A stretch of 22,504 nucleotides of DNA from Burkholderiales bacterium (GTDB taxonomy: Bacteria > Pseudomonadota > Gammaproteobacteria > Burkholderiales > SG8-39), in the NCBI GenBank assembly GCA_020846575.1, contig JADLDQ010000055.1, positions 1-22,504 on the forward strand, read 5' to 3'. The translations under genes were made by a program, and so were the position numbers. Position 1 is the stretch's first letter. The number at the start of each line of letters is the position of its first letter. Under the pieces are notes generated by a model. It saw only the letters and a program-made list of their open reading frames with translations, was not told the origin of the DNA and searched no databases. Positions 6,652 through 14,421 of the stretch are shown here, one piece after another.

Positions 6652-7782
6652 TCAGTTCGCCAGCGCTTCGCGCAGCGTCTGTACCGCGGCGAGGTGGTCC
6701 TCGATGATGCCGTGCAGGATCTGCTCCGCGGGCGCCGGCCCCTTGTGGGCGAGCAGGCTGCCGGGGCGCTCGGGCGCGCGGCCGAAGCCGCAGGGCGCGG
6801 CGAGCCCGAAATCGGGCAGGTAGCGCCGCGCCACCTGGATCTGACGCGCGAGCCCGCCGGCGCCGTGCAGGTGGTGGATCGCGCCCACGTAGACGCGCGC
6901 GCCGGCCCGGTCCAGGTCCGAAAGCGGAGCGAAAAAGGAATCCTCCGTCGAACCGACCGTCGGGAAATGCAGGAACTCGACACTGCGCCCCGAGGCGGCC
7001 AGCGCTGCGTTCAGGAGCAGCACCGTGCCCGCCAGGCTCGCCGGCTGGCGCGAGGGCCAGCCGTTCAGCGTGCCGAAGCACGAGTGGTAGCCCAGTTCCA
7101 CCGCCTTCGGGATGTGCGGGCAGATGTCCTTCGCGGGTTCGAGCAGCCGCCGCGCTTCGCGCTCGGCCGCGGCCAGGCCTTCGGCGTCCAGCTTCGCCTC
7201 GAGGTAGCGGTTCTCGACGGCCAGATCCCACTGGATGGCGAGGTCCGCGGGCGGGATCTTCTCCACCATCTTCGCGATCTCGGCGCGGAAGGCCGCGCCC
7301 ACCCCGGGCACGATACGCGCGTGGTCCTGCGGGTCGGGGAAGAACGAGGTCACCGCGCTGTAGGAGAGCGGCATGCACACCTGGAACTTCACCTGCGGCG
7401 GGATCACGCCCTCGCGCTTGAGAGTCTTGAACACGAAGTAGGAATCGAGCGCGTCACGGGTGTAGCCCAGCCGCCAGCCCGGGTCGCCGAAGCGCACCTC
7501 GCGCACGCCCGGGCGCACCCGGAACTTGAACTCGTCGTGCATGCCGCGGGGTTTCCAGCGCTCCACCCCACCCTCGTCCGGCGCCGGGCGCTGCAGCGTC
7601 TCCAGGTCCGGGTGCCCGTTCAGCACCCGGTAGGCGAAGCCGTCCACCCAGTACTGGCGCAAGCCCACCTCACCGTCGGGCAGGTAGCCGAGCCACGCGC
7701 CCAGGCGCGGGCCGAGCGCGCGGAACACTTCTTCGGCTGTGTCCAGCGGCACGCTGCCCACCAGCAGCAGTTCCCTCGCCAT
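6652..7782 (-). CDS. MetE/UROD-like zinc methyltransferase-fold protein A
   Basis: This 376-residue homologue of the gene immediately downstream starts MARELLLVGSVPLDTAEEVF with LPDGEVGLRQYW. The putative zinc site is again complete: H233 and C235 in YHSCFG, E269 in VEFLHFP, and C331 in APCGFGR. The region between residues 65 and 150 differs clearly from protein B, so the two are diverged paralogues rather than a recent copy and probably handle different partners. The ATG at 7782 is chosen because GGAGGG lies 8 bases upstream; longer starts lack this. The gene follows the Bug/TctC receptor gene after 133 bases that include a two-hairpin element. The shared direction suggests a receptor-plus-enzymes operon. 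Cytoplasmic: no signal peptide. Confidence 0.75.
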   Translation of the reverse strand: MARELLLVGSVPLDTAEEVFRALGPRLGAWLGYLPDGEVGLRQYWVDGFAYRVLNGHPDLETLQRPAPDEGGVERWKPRGMHDEFKFRVRPGVREVRFGDPGWRLGYTRDALDSYFVFKTLKREGVIPPQVKFQVCMPLSYSAVTSFFPDPQDHARIVPGVGAAFRAEIAKMVEKIPPADLAIQWDLAVENRYLEAKLDAEGLAAAEREARRLLEPAKDICPHIPKAVELGYHSCFGTLNGWPSRQPASLAGTVLLLNAALAASGRSVEFLHFPTVGSTEDSFFAPLSDLDRAGARVYVGAIHHLHGAGGLARQIQVARRYLPDFGLAAPCGFGRAPERPGSLLAHKGPAPAEQILHGIIEDHLAAVQTLREALAN

Positions 7783-7840
7783 CGTGATCCCTCCAGTGCG
7801 CGGCCGCACGACCTCGCGGCCATTTTCCCTCGACGCAGAT

Positions 7841-7914
7841 GGAACGCGCCGCTTTCCCCGGACTCGGGGGAACGCAGGGAGCGAGGAGCGAGCACAGCCC
7901 CTCGCTCCTCGTGT
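7841..7914 (-). repeat. Two-hairpin 3'-end element, copy 2
   Basis: Read on the minus strand it starts 1 base after the Bug/TctC stop: ACACGAGGAGCGAGGGGCTG, then the return arm around CTCGCTCCTCGC, then GGGGAAAGC...GCGTTCC as the second arm pair. It aligns with the copies at 5294 and 22323. Its orientation follows the gene it trails. Confidence 0.65.
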
Positions 7915-7915
7915 C

Positions 7916-8902
7916 TCAGTCGGGCTTGATCTGCGCCCGCTTGACGATATCGCTCCAGATCTTCTGCTCGCTCCTGATGAAGGCGTCGTACTCCCTGGGG
8001 GAGGAGCCGATTCCCTCGGCGTCGTCGTTGGCGAAGCGCTCGATCACGAACGGCGAGCGCAGCGCCTTCTTCGTCTCCTCCCAGAGGCGGTTGATGATCT
8101 CGGCCGGCACGCCGGCAGGGGCGTTCAGACCGTACCACTGCGCCGTTTCGAACCCCGGGAAGCCCTGCTCGGCCACCGTGGGCAAGTCGGGCAGCGAGCG
8201 GATGCGCGTGGGCATGCCGGTGGCGATGGCGCGCAGCTTCCCGGAGCGGATGTGCTGGAGCAGCGCGGGCGACCCCGCCGAGCTGGCCTGCACCCGCCCG
8301 GCGAGCAGATCCACCAGCTGCGGGCCGGTGCCCTTGTACGGGATGTGCGCGACCGCGATGCCCGCGGCGAGCTTCAGATATTCGAAGGCGAGATGCCCGG
8401 CGCTGCCGTTACCGGCCGAGCCGTAATTGAGCTTGCCGGGGTTCTTCTTCGCGTAGGCGATGAAATCGCGCATGTCCTTCGCCGGTACCTCCGGGTGGAT
8501 GACGAACAGGTTCGGCACCTTGACGAACAGGGTCACCGCCGCGAAGTCGCGGTTCACATCATAGGGCTGGCTGGGCAGGATGTAGGGGTTGACCGCGAGT
8601 GAACCGATGTGGCCGATGATGAGCGTGTAGCCGTCCGGCGGCGACTTCGCGACCTCGGCCATCGCCGGAACACCCGCCCCGCCGCCCTTGTTGTCGATGA
8701 TGAAGTTCTGGCCGAGCTGCTTGCCCAGTTCCGCACCCATGGTGCGGGCGATCACCGAGGAGGTGCCGCCGGGGGCGAACGGGACCACCATGCGGATGGA
8801 CCTGGCGGGCCAGGCCTGTGCCTGGACGATGCCGCTGCCTGCCGCCGCGAGCACGAGCGCCCCGAACGTGATGCAGCCGCGCCTTGCGTTCGATCTGATC
8901 AT
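7916..8902 (-). CDS. Bug/TctC-family periplasmic tripartite tricarboxylate receptor
   Basis: This 328-residue protein has a Sec signal peptide (RRGC, hydrophobic stretch, then VQA-QAWP; cleavage near residue 28) and the Bug-family hallmarks: WPARSIRMVVPFAPGG (31-46), ELGKQLGQNFIIDNKGGGAG, DGYTLIIGHIGSLAVNP, YGSAGNGSAGHLAFE, VAHIPYKGTGP, and LPDLPTVAEQGFPGFE. These proteins bind small carboxylates (tricarboxylates, aromatic or amino acids) in the periplasm for TctAB-type transporters, but many, as here, have no transporter genes nearby. The ATG at 8902 follows GGAGGG at 9 bases. The context with MetE-like genes downstream suggests that the ligand feeds those enzymes; the ligand itself cannot be predicted. 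Confidence 0.93.
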   Translation of the reverse strand: MIRSNARRGCITFGALVLAAAGSGIVQAQAWPARSIRMVVPFAPGGTSSVIARTMGAELGKQLGQNFIIDNKGGGAGVPAMAEVAKSPPDGYTLIIGHIGSLAVNPYILPSQPYDVNRDFAAVTLFVKVPNLFVIHPEVPAKDMRDFIAYAKKNPGKLNYGSAGNGSAGHLAFEYLKLAAGIAVAHIPYKGTGPQLVDLLAGRVQASSAGSPALLQHIRSGKLRAIATGMPTRIRSLPDLPTVAEQGFPGFETAQWYGLNAPAGVPAEIINRLWEETKKALRSPFVIERFANDDAEGIGSSPREYDAFIRSEQKIWSDIVKRAQIKPD

Positions 8903-8945
8903 TGCAGTAGCCCTCCGCTCCTGCGCTGCCTCGAAGATTGAATAC

Positions 8946-9002
8946 GATAACCTGCGCGAAAACCTCGATGACCTGCGCGATAACCTGCGCGATACCCTGC
9001 CC
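8946..9002. repeat. 12-base tandem repeats upstream of the Bug/TctC gene
   Basis: Five consecutive units are visible: GATAACCTGCGC, GAAAACCTCGAT, a 9-base GACCTGCGC, GATAACCTGCGC and GATACCCTGCCC. They lie 44 bases before the receptor start, in the leader or promoter region, and the region is more AT-rich than its surroundings. A 12-base period is close to one helical turn, so a row of protein-binding sites is possible; replication slippage is the alternative. Confidence 0.6.
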
Positions 9003-9068
9003 CGCCGTTCGCTTCGGCGGGCAGATGCAGTGTAGCAGCCTGCGCGCGCCCCGCATCCGGCGAGGGGA

Positions 9069-9539
9069 CTATGCCCGGTGATACGGATGCCCGCGCAGCA
9101 GGCAGCTCGCCCGGTAGAGCTGCTCGGCGAGCACCACGCGCGCCAGCGCGTGCGGCAGCGTGAGCGCGGAGAGGCGCAGCAGCGCTTCGGCCGATTTCTT
9201 GAGCGCCGGGTCCAGGCCGTCCGGCCCGCCGATGAGGAACGCGAGGTCGCGACCCTCGGCGGCGCGCGCCTGCAGCCAGGTGGCAAACGCCTGGGTGTCC
9301 AGCTCGCGCCCGCGCTCGTCGAGCGCCGCGCGGTACGCGCCCCTGGGCAGCGCGGCCGACAGGCGCGCGGCCTCCGCGGCGAGCAGCGCCGCCCGCGGCT
9401 TGCCGCCCGCCCGCGGCTCGGGGCGAAGCTCGATGAGTTCCATGGCCATGCCGCGGGGCATGCGCTTCTCGTATTCGCGAAAGGCCTCGTCCACCCAGCC
9501 GGGCATGCGAGTCCCCACGGCGGCGATGACAAGGCGCAA
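9069..9539 (-). CDS. rlmH: RlmH, 23S rRNA pseudouridine-1915 N3-methyltransferase
   Basis: RlmH is a SPOUT methyltransferase that methylates pseudouridine 1915 in helix 69 of 23S rRNA on assembled 70S ribosomes. The 156-residue length fits the family (about 155-160). Visible motifs are RLVIAAVGTRMPGWV (the usual N-terminus), EYEKRMPRG, FLIGGPDGLDP (SAM-binding knot) and the C-terminal ALTLPHALARVVLAEQLYRA...GHPYHRA. The start is TTG at 9539: the family begins exactly here (K/RLxxxAVG), and GGGAGA lies about 7 bases upstream. In betaproteobacteria rlmH normally follows rsfS directly; here an acyl-CoA synthetase gene on the opposite strand separates them. Confidence 0.95.
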   Translation of the reverse strand: MRLVIAAVGTRMPGWVDEAFREYEKRMPRGMAMELIELRPEPRAGGKPRAALLAAEAARLSAALPRGAYRAALDERGRELDTQAFATWLQARAAEGRDLAFLIGGPDGLDPALKKSAEALLRLSALTLPHALARVVLAEQLYRASCLLRGHPYHRA

Positions 9540-9623
9540 CGGGCTTCTCCCTTGCGGCGGCGAACGCGGCCTCGCGCGCACGTCCCGGCCGGCGAACATC
9601 GAAGCTTATCGCCCGGATGACCC

Positions 9624-9629
9624 TATACT
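9624..9629 (+). promoter_or_regulatory. -10 box for a nearly leaderless acyl-CoA synthetase transcript
   Basis: TATACT matches the sigma-70 -10 consensus at five of six positions and ends only 9 bases before the ATG at 9639. Transcription would then start 1-3 bases before the start codon. No Shine-Dalgarno is present in CCGCCCCC before the ATG, consistent with a leaderless mRNA. The -35 region (about 9601-9606) is not clear. Confidence 0.5.
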
Positions 9630-9638
9630 ACCGCCCCC

Positions 9639-11822
9639 ATGCGTACAGCTGCTTCCGCGCCCTCCGCCCTGCAGGCCCTCGCGCCGCTGTTCAAACCCGC
9701 GAATGTCGCCGTGCTGGGCTCGATGGCGCCGGGCAAGCTCGGCCACACCGCCATCCGCTACCTGAAAAGGGGCGGCTTCAGCGGCGGCATCTACCCGGTG
9801 AATCCATCGGCCGGCATGGTCGAGGGGCTGCCGGTGTTCGCATCGGTCTCGAAGCTGCCGGTGCGCATCGACTGCGCGCTGCTGGTGGTGCCCGCTCAGG
9901 CCGCGGCGGAGGCGGTGCGCGAATGCGCCGCGAGCGGCGTGCGCGCCGTCATCATCGGCGCCAACGGTTTCGCCGAGCTCGGCACCGCGGAGGGCCGCGA
10001 ACGCCAGGCGCAGCTCGTGCGCATCGCGCGCGAAACGGGCATGCGCGTCATGGGTCCGAACACCAACGGCATCTTCAACGCGTCGGCGCGCTTCTCGCTC
10101 GGCTACAACGCCTCGCACGGTGACCCGCTTACCCCGGGCCCGGTTTCGATCGCGGCGCACTCGGGCGCCCTGTTCAATTCCATCGCACCGCGGCTGCGCC
10201 AGTTCGGCGCCGGTCTGTCCAAGTTCGTGCCGGTCGGCAACGAGGCCGACCTTTCCCTGCTCGACTTCGTCGAGTACTTCATCGAGGACGAACACACGCG
10301 CGTCATCGGTCTCATCATCGAGGGCATCGCCGAGGGCGCACGCTTTTGCGCGCTCGCCGCGCGGGCGCGGCAGGCGGGCAAGCCGCTGGTCGCGCTCAAG
10401 CTCGGCCGCTCGGTCGCGGGCGCCGGCGCCACGCAGGCGCACTCCTCGCGTCTTGCGGGGAGCGCGCGCGCCTTCGAGGCGCTGTGCCGCGATTACGCTA
10501 TCGCCTCGGTGCCCACGGTCGAGGCGCTCGCCGGGGCGTGCGCGGTGCTGCTTGCGGGCGGGCCCGAGCGACGCGCGCGCGATGCAGCGCTCCTGTGCGT
10601 CGCGACCACCGGGGGCGGCGCCTCGATGCTGGCCGACTTCGCCGCCGAGCGCGGCATCGCGCTCGCGGGTGGCCCCGACGGCGCCTGGGGCGGCCGCATC
10701 GCCGAGACCATCGCCGGTTTCAGCGGCGCCGGTATGGTGCGAAATCCCACCGACACCGGTGCGCTGGGCGGCCGGCAGGAGCGCATGGAGGAACTGTTCT
10801 TCGCGCAGGAGGCCGAGGGCTACGACGGGCCGGTGATGGTGTTCACTCACAGCCTTCCCGGGATCGAGGGCTCGCGCCAGTTCGCCGGCATGATGATCGC
10901 CCGGCAGCAACGCACCGGCTCGCCGGTGCTCGTGGTCGCTCCCGGCGGACTTCCCGAGTCGGTCGCCGGGCGTTACCGCGCGCACGGCGTGCCGCTCTTC
11001 GCGGACACCGCGACCGCGTTCGACAGCCTCCAGGCCTGGTATCGGGTGCACGATGCCCGGTGCGCTCTGCCGCCCGAGCGCGCAGCGGACACGGGTGCGG
11101 ATCTCGCAGGGCTCGCGCCGCTCCTCGCGGGCCGCGACGGCATTCTCTCGGAACTGGAGAGCGCGCAGATTCTGCGCCGCGCGGGGCTTCCCATGGTGCA
11201 CAGCACCCGCGTGTCATCGGCGGGCGATGCGCTCGCGGCGGCTGCGAAGATCGGCTATCCGGTGGTGCTGAAGGCGCTCGTCCCCGGCGTTGCCCACAAG
11301 AACGCGGCCGGGCTGGTGGCCGCGGGCATTGCCGATGCGCAGGCGCTCGCACGCGGGTACGAGTCGCTGCTCGAGCGCGCCGCTGCGCTCGGTCACGCGC
11401 AGGCCGGCGTGAGCTTCATCCTGCAGCCGATGCTGAAGGCCCGCGCCGAACTGATCGTCGGGGTGAGCTGGGAGGAGCCCCTGGGGCACTTCCTGCTGGC
11501 GGGGCTCGGCGGCATCTACGCCGAGGTCCTCGACGAGGTCGTGCTGATGCCGGTGCCGGTACCGCCAAGCCTGGTGCGGCGGCGGCTCGAGGGTGCGCGC
11601 GTGGGGCGTCTCGCTCTGGCGGTGGGCGGCGAGGCGCTGCTCGAGGCGCTCGCCGGCGTGCTCTGCGGATTGCAGTCGCTCATCCTCGCTCACGGCTCGC
11701 GCATCCGCTCGATCGACATCAACCCGCTGCTCGTGGGCGGCGGCCTGTGCGTGGGGGTGGATGCCCTGGTCGTCGCCGGAGCGACCGGCGCGATGCGCAG
11801 CGCGGAACCCCGCTTCGGGTAG
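9639..11822 (+). CDS. NDP-forming acyl-CoA synthetase, fused alpha-beta (CoA-binding plus ATP-grasp)
   Basis: This 727-residue enzyme of the ADP-forming acetyl-CoA synthetase/succinyl-CoA synthetase superfamily joins an acid and CoA to an acyl-CoA with ATP. The domain order is: CoA-binding Rossmann domain (about 12-150; VAVLGSMAPGKLGH, GGIYPVNP, VMGPNTNG), succinyl-CoA-ligase-like domains (about 160-460; GPVSIAAHSGAL, FVPVGNEADL), and a C-terminal ATP-grasp domain (about 500-715; LESAQILRRAGLP, YPVVLKALVPGVAHKN, IDINPLLVG). H268 in LGRS...TQAHSSRLAGS occupies the phosphohistidine position, although the usual SHTG is here AHSS. Members include pimeloyl-, feruloyl- and other aryl/acyl-CoA synthetases, so the substrate is open. 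It is encoded against the direction of the flanking rlmH and rsfS. Confidence 0.9.
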   Translation: MRTAASAPSALQALAPLFKPANVAVLGSMAPGKLGHTAIRYLKRGGFSGGIYPVNPSAGMVEGLPVFASVSKLPVRIDCALLVVPAQAAAEAVRECAASGVRAVIIGANGFAELGTAEGRERQAQLVRIARETGMRVMGPNTNGIFNASARFSLGYNASHGDPLTPGPVSIAAHSGALFNSIAPRLRQFGAGLSKFVPVGNEADLSLLDFVEYFIEDEHTRVIGLIIEGIAEGARFCALAARARQAGKPLVALKLGRSVAGAGATQAHSSRLAGSARAFEALCRDYAIASVPTVEALAGACAVLLAGGPERRARDAALLCVATTGGGASMLADFAAERGIALAGGPDGAWGGRIAETIAGFSGAGMVRNPTDTGALGGRQERMEELFFAQEAEGYDGPVMVFTHSLPGIEGSRQFAGMMIARQQRTGSPVLVVAPGGLPESVAGRYRAHGVPLFADTATAFDSLQAWYRVHDARCALPPERAADTGADLAGLAPLLAGRDGILSELESAQILRRAGLPMVHSTRVSSAGDALAAAAKIGYPVVLKALVPGVAHKNAAGLVAAGIADAQALARGYESLLERAAALGHAQAGVSFILQPMLKARAELIVGVSWEEPLGHFLLAGLGGIYAEVLDEVVLMPVPVPPSLVRRRLEGARVGRLALAVGGEALLEALAGVLCGLQSLILAHGSRIRSIDINPLLVGGGLCVGVDALVVAGATGAMRSAEPRFG

Positions 11823-11866
11823 GGCGCACGCGCTTGCCGCGAATGGCGGCGGTGCTCGCGTGCGCC
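11823..11866 (+). terminator. Long nested hairpin between convergent genes
   Basis: GGCGCACGCG (11823-11832) starts directly after the acyl-CoA synthetase stop and pairs perfectly with CGCGTGCGCC (11857-11866). Inside it, GCCGC (11836-11840) pairs with GCGGC (11846-11850) around a GAATG loop. It lies between convergent genes and could end transcripts from both sides. No long T run follows. Confidence 0.6.
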
Positions 11867-11906
11867 GGCGCGAAGTCGTGTTTGCGTCGTGTTGCGACGC
11901 GCCCGC

Positions 11907-12272
11907 TCAGGCCCTGGCCGCGAGCGCGCGCTTGCGGGGCGCGCGCGGCTTGGGCTGGTTCCACAGCTCCTCGAGGTTGTAATGGGCGCGCACCGCCGGT
12001 TGCATGATGTGCACGATCACGTCGCCCAGATCCACCAGCACCCACTCGCCGCTGTCCTCGCCCTCGACGCTCTGGACCCGGGCGCTCAGCGCGCGCGCCT
12101 TGTCGCGCAGGTGGTTCACCAGTGCCCGGGACTGCCGGGTGGAATCGGCGCTGGCGATGATCACCCGGTCGAACAGGGAAGTGAGGTGCCTCACGTCGTA
12201 GACCACGATATCGTGCGCCTTGATGTCCTCCAGCGCCTCGACCACGCCCTTTTGCAGCTTGCGAATGTCCAT
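11907..12272 (-). CDS. rsfS: RsfS, ribosomal silencing factor
   Basis: This 121-residue RsfS/Iojap protein binds ribosomal protein uL14 on the 50S subunit and blocks joining with 30S during nutrient limitation. The fold is evident: MDIRKLQKGVVEALEDIKA, DIVVYDVRHLTSLFDRVIIASADSTRQ (conserved core), VEGEDSGEWVLVDLGDVIVHIM and YNLEELW. A basic tail (KPRAPRKRALAARA) follows. Its ATG overlaps the nadD stop by one base (TGATG), indicating translational coupling. The nadD-rsfS pair is a widely conserved arrangement. Confidence 0.96.
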   Translation of the reverse strand: MDIRKLQKGVVEALEDIKAHDIVVYDVRHLTSLFDRVIIASADSTRQSRALVNHLRDKARALSARVQSVEGEDSGEWVLVDLGDVIVHIMQPAVRAHYNLEELWNQPKPRAPRKRALAARA

Positions 12273-12934
12273 CAGTATGCGTCTGTCCCTTCGGTGTAGA
12301 GCCCGTTGCGCTCGATGTAGTCGAGCACCGCCGCGGGCACCGCCTCGCGCGGCGGTCTGCCCGAAGCGATGGCGCGCCGCACGACGGTCGAGGAGATGTC
12401 CAGCGGCGGCATGTCGAACACGAAGATGCACCCGGCCGGCAACGCCGCCAGGCGCTCGGGCGGGGCGCGCCTCGCCCGGTACTGGGCGGCGAGCGCCGCG
12501 CTCATCGAGGCTTCCTCGATCGCGTACCCGGGCCGCCGCGCCACGCCGAAATGGGCCAGGTCGAACAGGCGCAGCCAGTCGCGCCAGCGCTCGAGCTTCA
12601 TCAACTGGTCGGCGCCGATCAGGAACACGAGCGCGCGCGCCGACCCCAGCTCGCTTCGCGCGCGCGCGAGGGTGTGCACCGAGTAGGTGGGTTCGGCCGC
12701 GCGCAGCTCCGTGTCGTCGACGCCGTAGCGGGGATCGTCCCCGAGCGCGAGGCGCAGCATGGCCAGGCGGTGCCCGGCGGCCGCCCGCGCGGGCTCGCGG
12801 TGCCCGGGTCGCCCCGAGGGTACGAAACGCAGCGATTCCAGCGCGAGCGCCGAAACCGCAGACTGCGCGAGGCACAGGTGCGCGTTGTGAACGGGATCGA
12901 AGGAGCCGCCGTACAGGCCGATAGCTCCGCTCAC
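12272..12934 (-). CDS. nadD: NadD, nicotinate-mononucleotide adenylyltransferase
   Basis: NadD transfers AMP from ATP to nicotinate mononucleotide, giving deamido-NAD in NAD synthesis. The sequence has the nucleotidyltransferase signature GGSFDPVHNAHL (residues 9-20, with the HxxH motif) and the C-terminal ISSTVVRRAI motif. The core also holds FVPSGRPGHR, FLIGADQLMKLERWRDW and ILDYIERNGLY-type ends. The likely start is the GTG at 12934, giving 220 residues, normal for the family. A GTG two codons upstream (12940) and another at 13018 are in frame, and no clear Shine-Dalgarno separates them. It lies 105 bases downstream of proA on the same strand and overlaps rsfS by one base. Confidence 0.95.
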   Translation of the reverse strand: MSGAIGLYGGSFDPVHNAHLCLAQSAVSALALESLRFVPSGRPGHREPARAAAGHRLAMLRLALGDDPRYGVDDTELRAAEPTYSVHTLARARSELGSARALVFLIGADQLMKLERWRDWLRLFDLAHFGVARRPGYAIEEASMSAALAAQYRARRAPPERLAALPAGCIFVFDMPPLDISSTVVRRAIASGRPPREAVPAAVLDYIERNGLYTEGTDAY

Positions 12935-13039
12935 GCGCACGGGACCGTGGTGGCGGCGTGCCGCCGGTTCCTGGCGCGCGGGAGAACGCGCGCACGCACG
13001 GGGAGAATGCCGCGGCACGCCGGGCGCCCGCGGGCCATG

Positions 13040-14320
13040 TCAGACGCGCACCTCGCCGTGGCCGAACACCACGAACTTCTGAGAGGTGAGGCCCTCCAGG
13101 CCCACCGGCCCGCGCGCGTGCAGCTTGTCGGTGGAGATGCCGATCTCCGCGCCCAGGCCGTACTCGAAGCCGTCGGCGAAGCGCGTCGAAGCGTTCACCA
13201 TGACGGAGCTGGAATCCACTTCGCGCAGGAACCGGGCCGCCGCCGCCTCGTCCTCGGTCACGATGGCGTCGGTGTGACGGGAACCGTAGCGCGCGATGTG
13301 CTCCATCGCCTCCTCCAGGTTCGCCACGATGCGCACCGCGAGGATCGGCGCCAGGTACTCGGCGTACCAGTCCTCCTCGGCGGCGGGCTTCATCTCCGGC
13401 ACCAGCCGCCGCGAGGCCTCATCCCCGCGCAGCTCCACGCCTTTGTCGAGCAGGATGCGCGCGATCCGGGGCAGGTACGCCGCGGCGAGCGTGCGGTGCA
13501 CCAGCAGCGTCTCCATGGTATTGCAGGTGCCGTAGCGCTGGGTCTTGGCGTTGTCGGCGATGTGCAGCGCGCGCTCGAAGTCGGCGGCCGCGTCGACGTA
13601 CACGTGACACACGCCATCCAGGTGCTTGAGCGTCGGGATACGCGACTCGGCCGCGATGCGCTCGACGAGCGACTTGCCGCCGCGCGGCACGATGATGTCC
13701 ACGTACTGGTTCATGCGCAGCAGCTCGCCCACCGCAGCGCGGTCGGCTGTCTCGATCACCTGCACCGCGTCCTCGGGCAGCCCGGCAGAGGCCAGCCCTT
13801 CGCGCACGCACCTGGCGATGGCGACGTTGGAGCGCACCGACTCGGAACCGCCGCGCAGGATGCAGGCGTTGCCGGACTTCAGGCACAGCGCGGCCGCATC
13901 CGCGGTGACGTTGGGTCGCGACTCGTAGATGATGCCGATCACGCCCAGCGGCACGCGCATGCGCGCGACCTCGATGCCGCTGGGGCGCACGCGGCGCTCG
14001 CTGATCCGGCCGACGGGATCGGGCAGCTGCGCGACCTCCTCCACGCCCCTGGCCATCGCCTCCACCGACTTCGCCTCCAGGCTGAGGCGGTCGACGAAGG
14101 CCTCGTCCTCGCCGGCGGCGCGCGCCGCCGCCACGTCCTTCGCGTTCTCGGCCATCAGCCGCGCCGCGTCGCGCCGGATCGCCGCGGCGATGGCCGCGAG
14201 CGCGCGGTCCTTGGTCGCCGTCTCGGCGCGCGCCAGCAGCCGCGCCGCGGCACGGGCGCGCTCGCCCAGCTGCAGCATGTAGGAGCCGATCTCGGCCGGA
14301 GCATTCATGTTGGAGGCCAT
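13040..14320 (-). CDS. proA: ProA, gamma-glutamyl phosphate reductase
   Basis: ProA is an NADPH-dependent cytosolic enzyme that reduces glutamyl-5-phosphate to glutamate-5-semialdehyde, the second step of proline synthesis. The protein is 426 residues from the ATG at 14320, or 422 from the ATG at 14308; neither has a strong ribosome-binding site. Diagnostic segments are VPLGVIGIIYESRPNVT, CLKSGNACILRGGSE, VDIIVPRGGKSLV, HLDGVCHVYVD and the catalytic cysteine in YGTCNTMETLLVH (C266 in the longer numbering), ending in GPVGLEGLTSQKFVVFGHG. The aldehyde dehydrogenase fold is complete and nothing is missing. It is grouped with nadD and rsfS downstream, as in many betaproteobacteria. Confidence 0.97.
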   Translation of the reverse strand: MASNMNAPAEIGSYMLQLGERARAAARLLARAETATKDRALAAIAAAIRRDAARLMAENAKDVAAARAAGEDEAFVDRLSLEAKSVEAMARGVEEVAQLPDPVGRISERRVRPSGIEVARMRVPLGVIGIIYESRPNVTADAAALCLKSGNACILRGGSESVRSNVAIARCVREGLASAGLPEDAVQVIETADRAAVGELLRMNQYVDIIVPRGGKSLVERIAAESRIPTLKHLDGVCHVYVDAAADFERALHIADNAKTQRYGTCNTMETLLVHRTLAAAYLPRIARILLDKGVELRGDEASRRLVPEMKPAAEEDWYAEYLAPILAVRIVANLEEAMEHIARYGSRHTDAIVTEDEAAAARFLREVDSSSVMVNASTRFADGFEYGLGAEIGISTDKLHARGPVGLEGLTSQKFVVFGHGEVRV

Positions 14321-14365
14321 TTTACGCCCCGGCCGCCGCGGCGCCGGACAGGTGCGGCGAGCCGC

Positions 14366-14371
14366 TAAACT
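14366..14371 (+). promoter_or_regulatory. Possible -10 box upstream of the hydratase gene
   Basis: TAAACT is the only AT-rich hexamer in the GC-rich gap between the divergent proA and hydratase genes and resembles a sigma-70 -10 box. A -35 box is not evident. It would drive the small open frame and the hydratase gene. Confidence 0.25.
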
Positions 14372-14421
14372 GGCGCTCGCCTGCGGCCTGCCGCAGGAGG
14401 TGCGAAGCGCCCCACGCCGCG

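Noticed and set aside
9606..11201. Minus-strand open frame of about 530 codons inside the acyl-CoA synthetase
   Set aside because: It is antisense to a complete multi-domain enzyme, and the translation is rich in Arg, His and Gly without motifs.
12935..13039. Gap between proA and nadD considered as a small gene or RNA
   Set aside because: It contains only an in-frame extension of nadD without a Shine-Dalgarno or family similarity; no conserved structure was seen.
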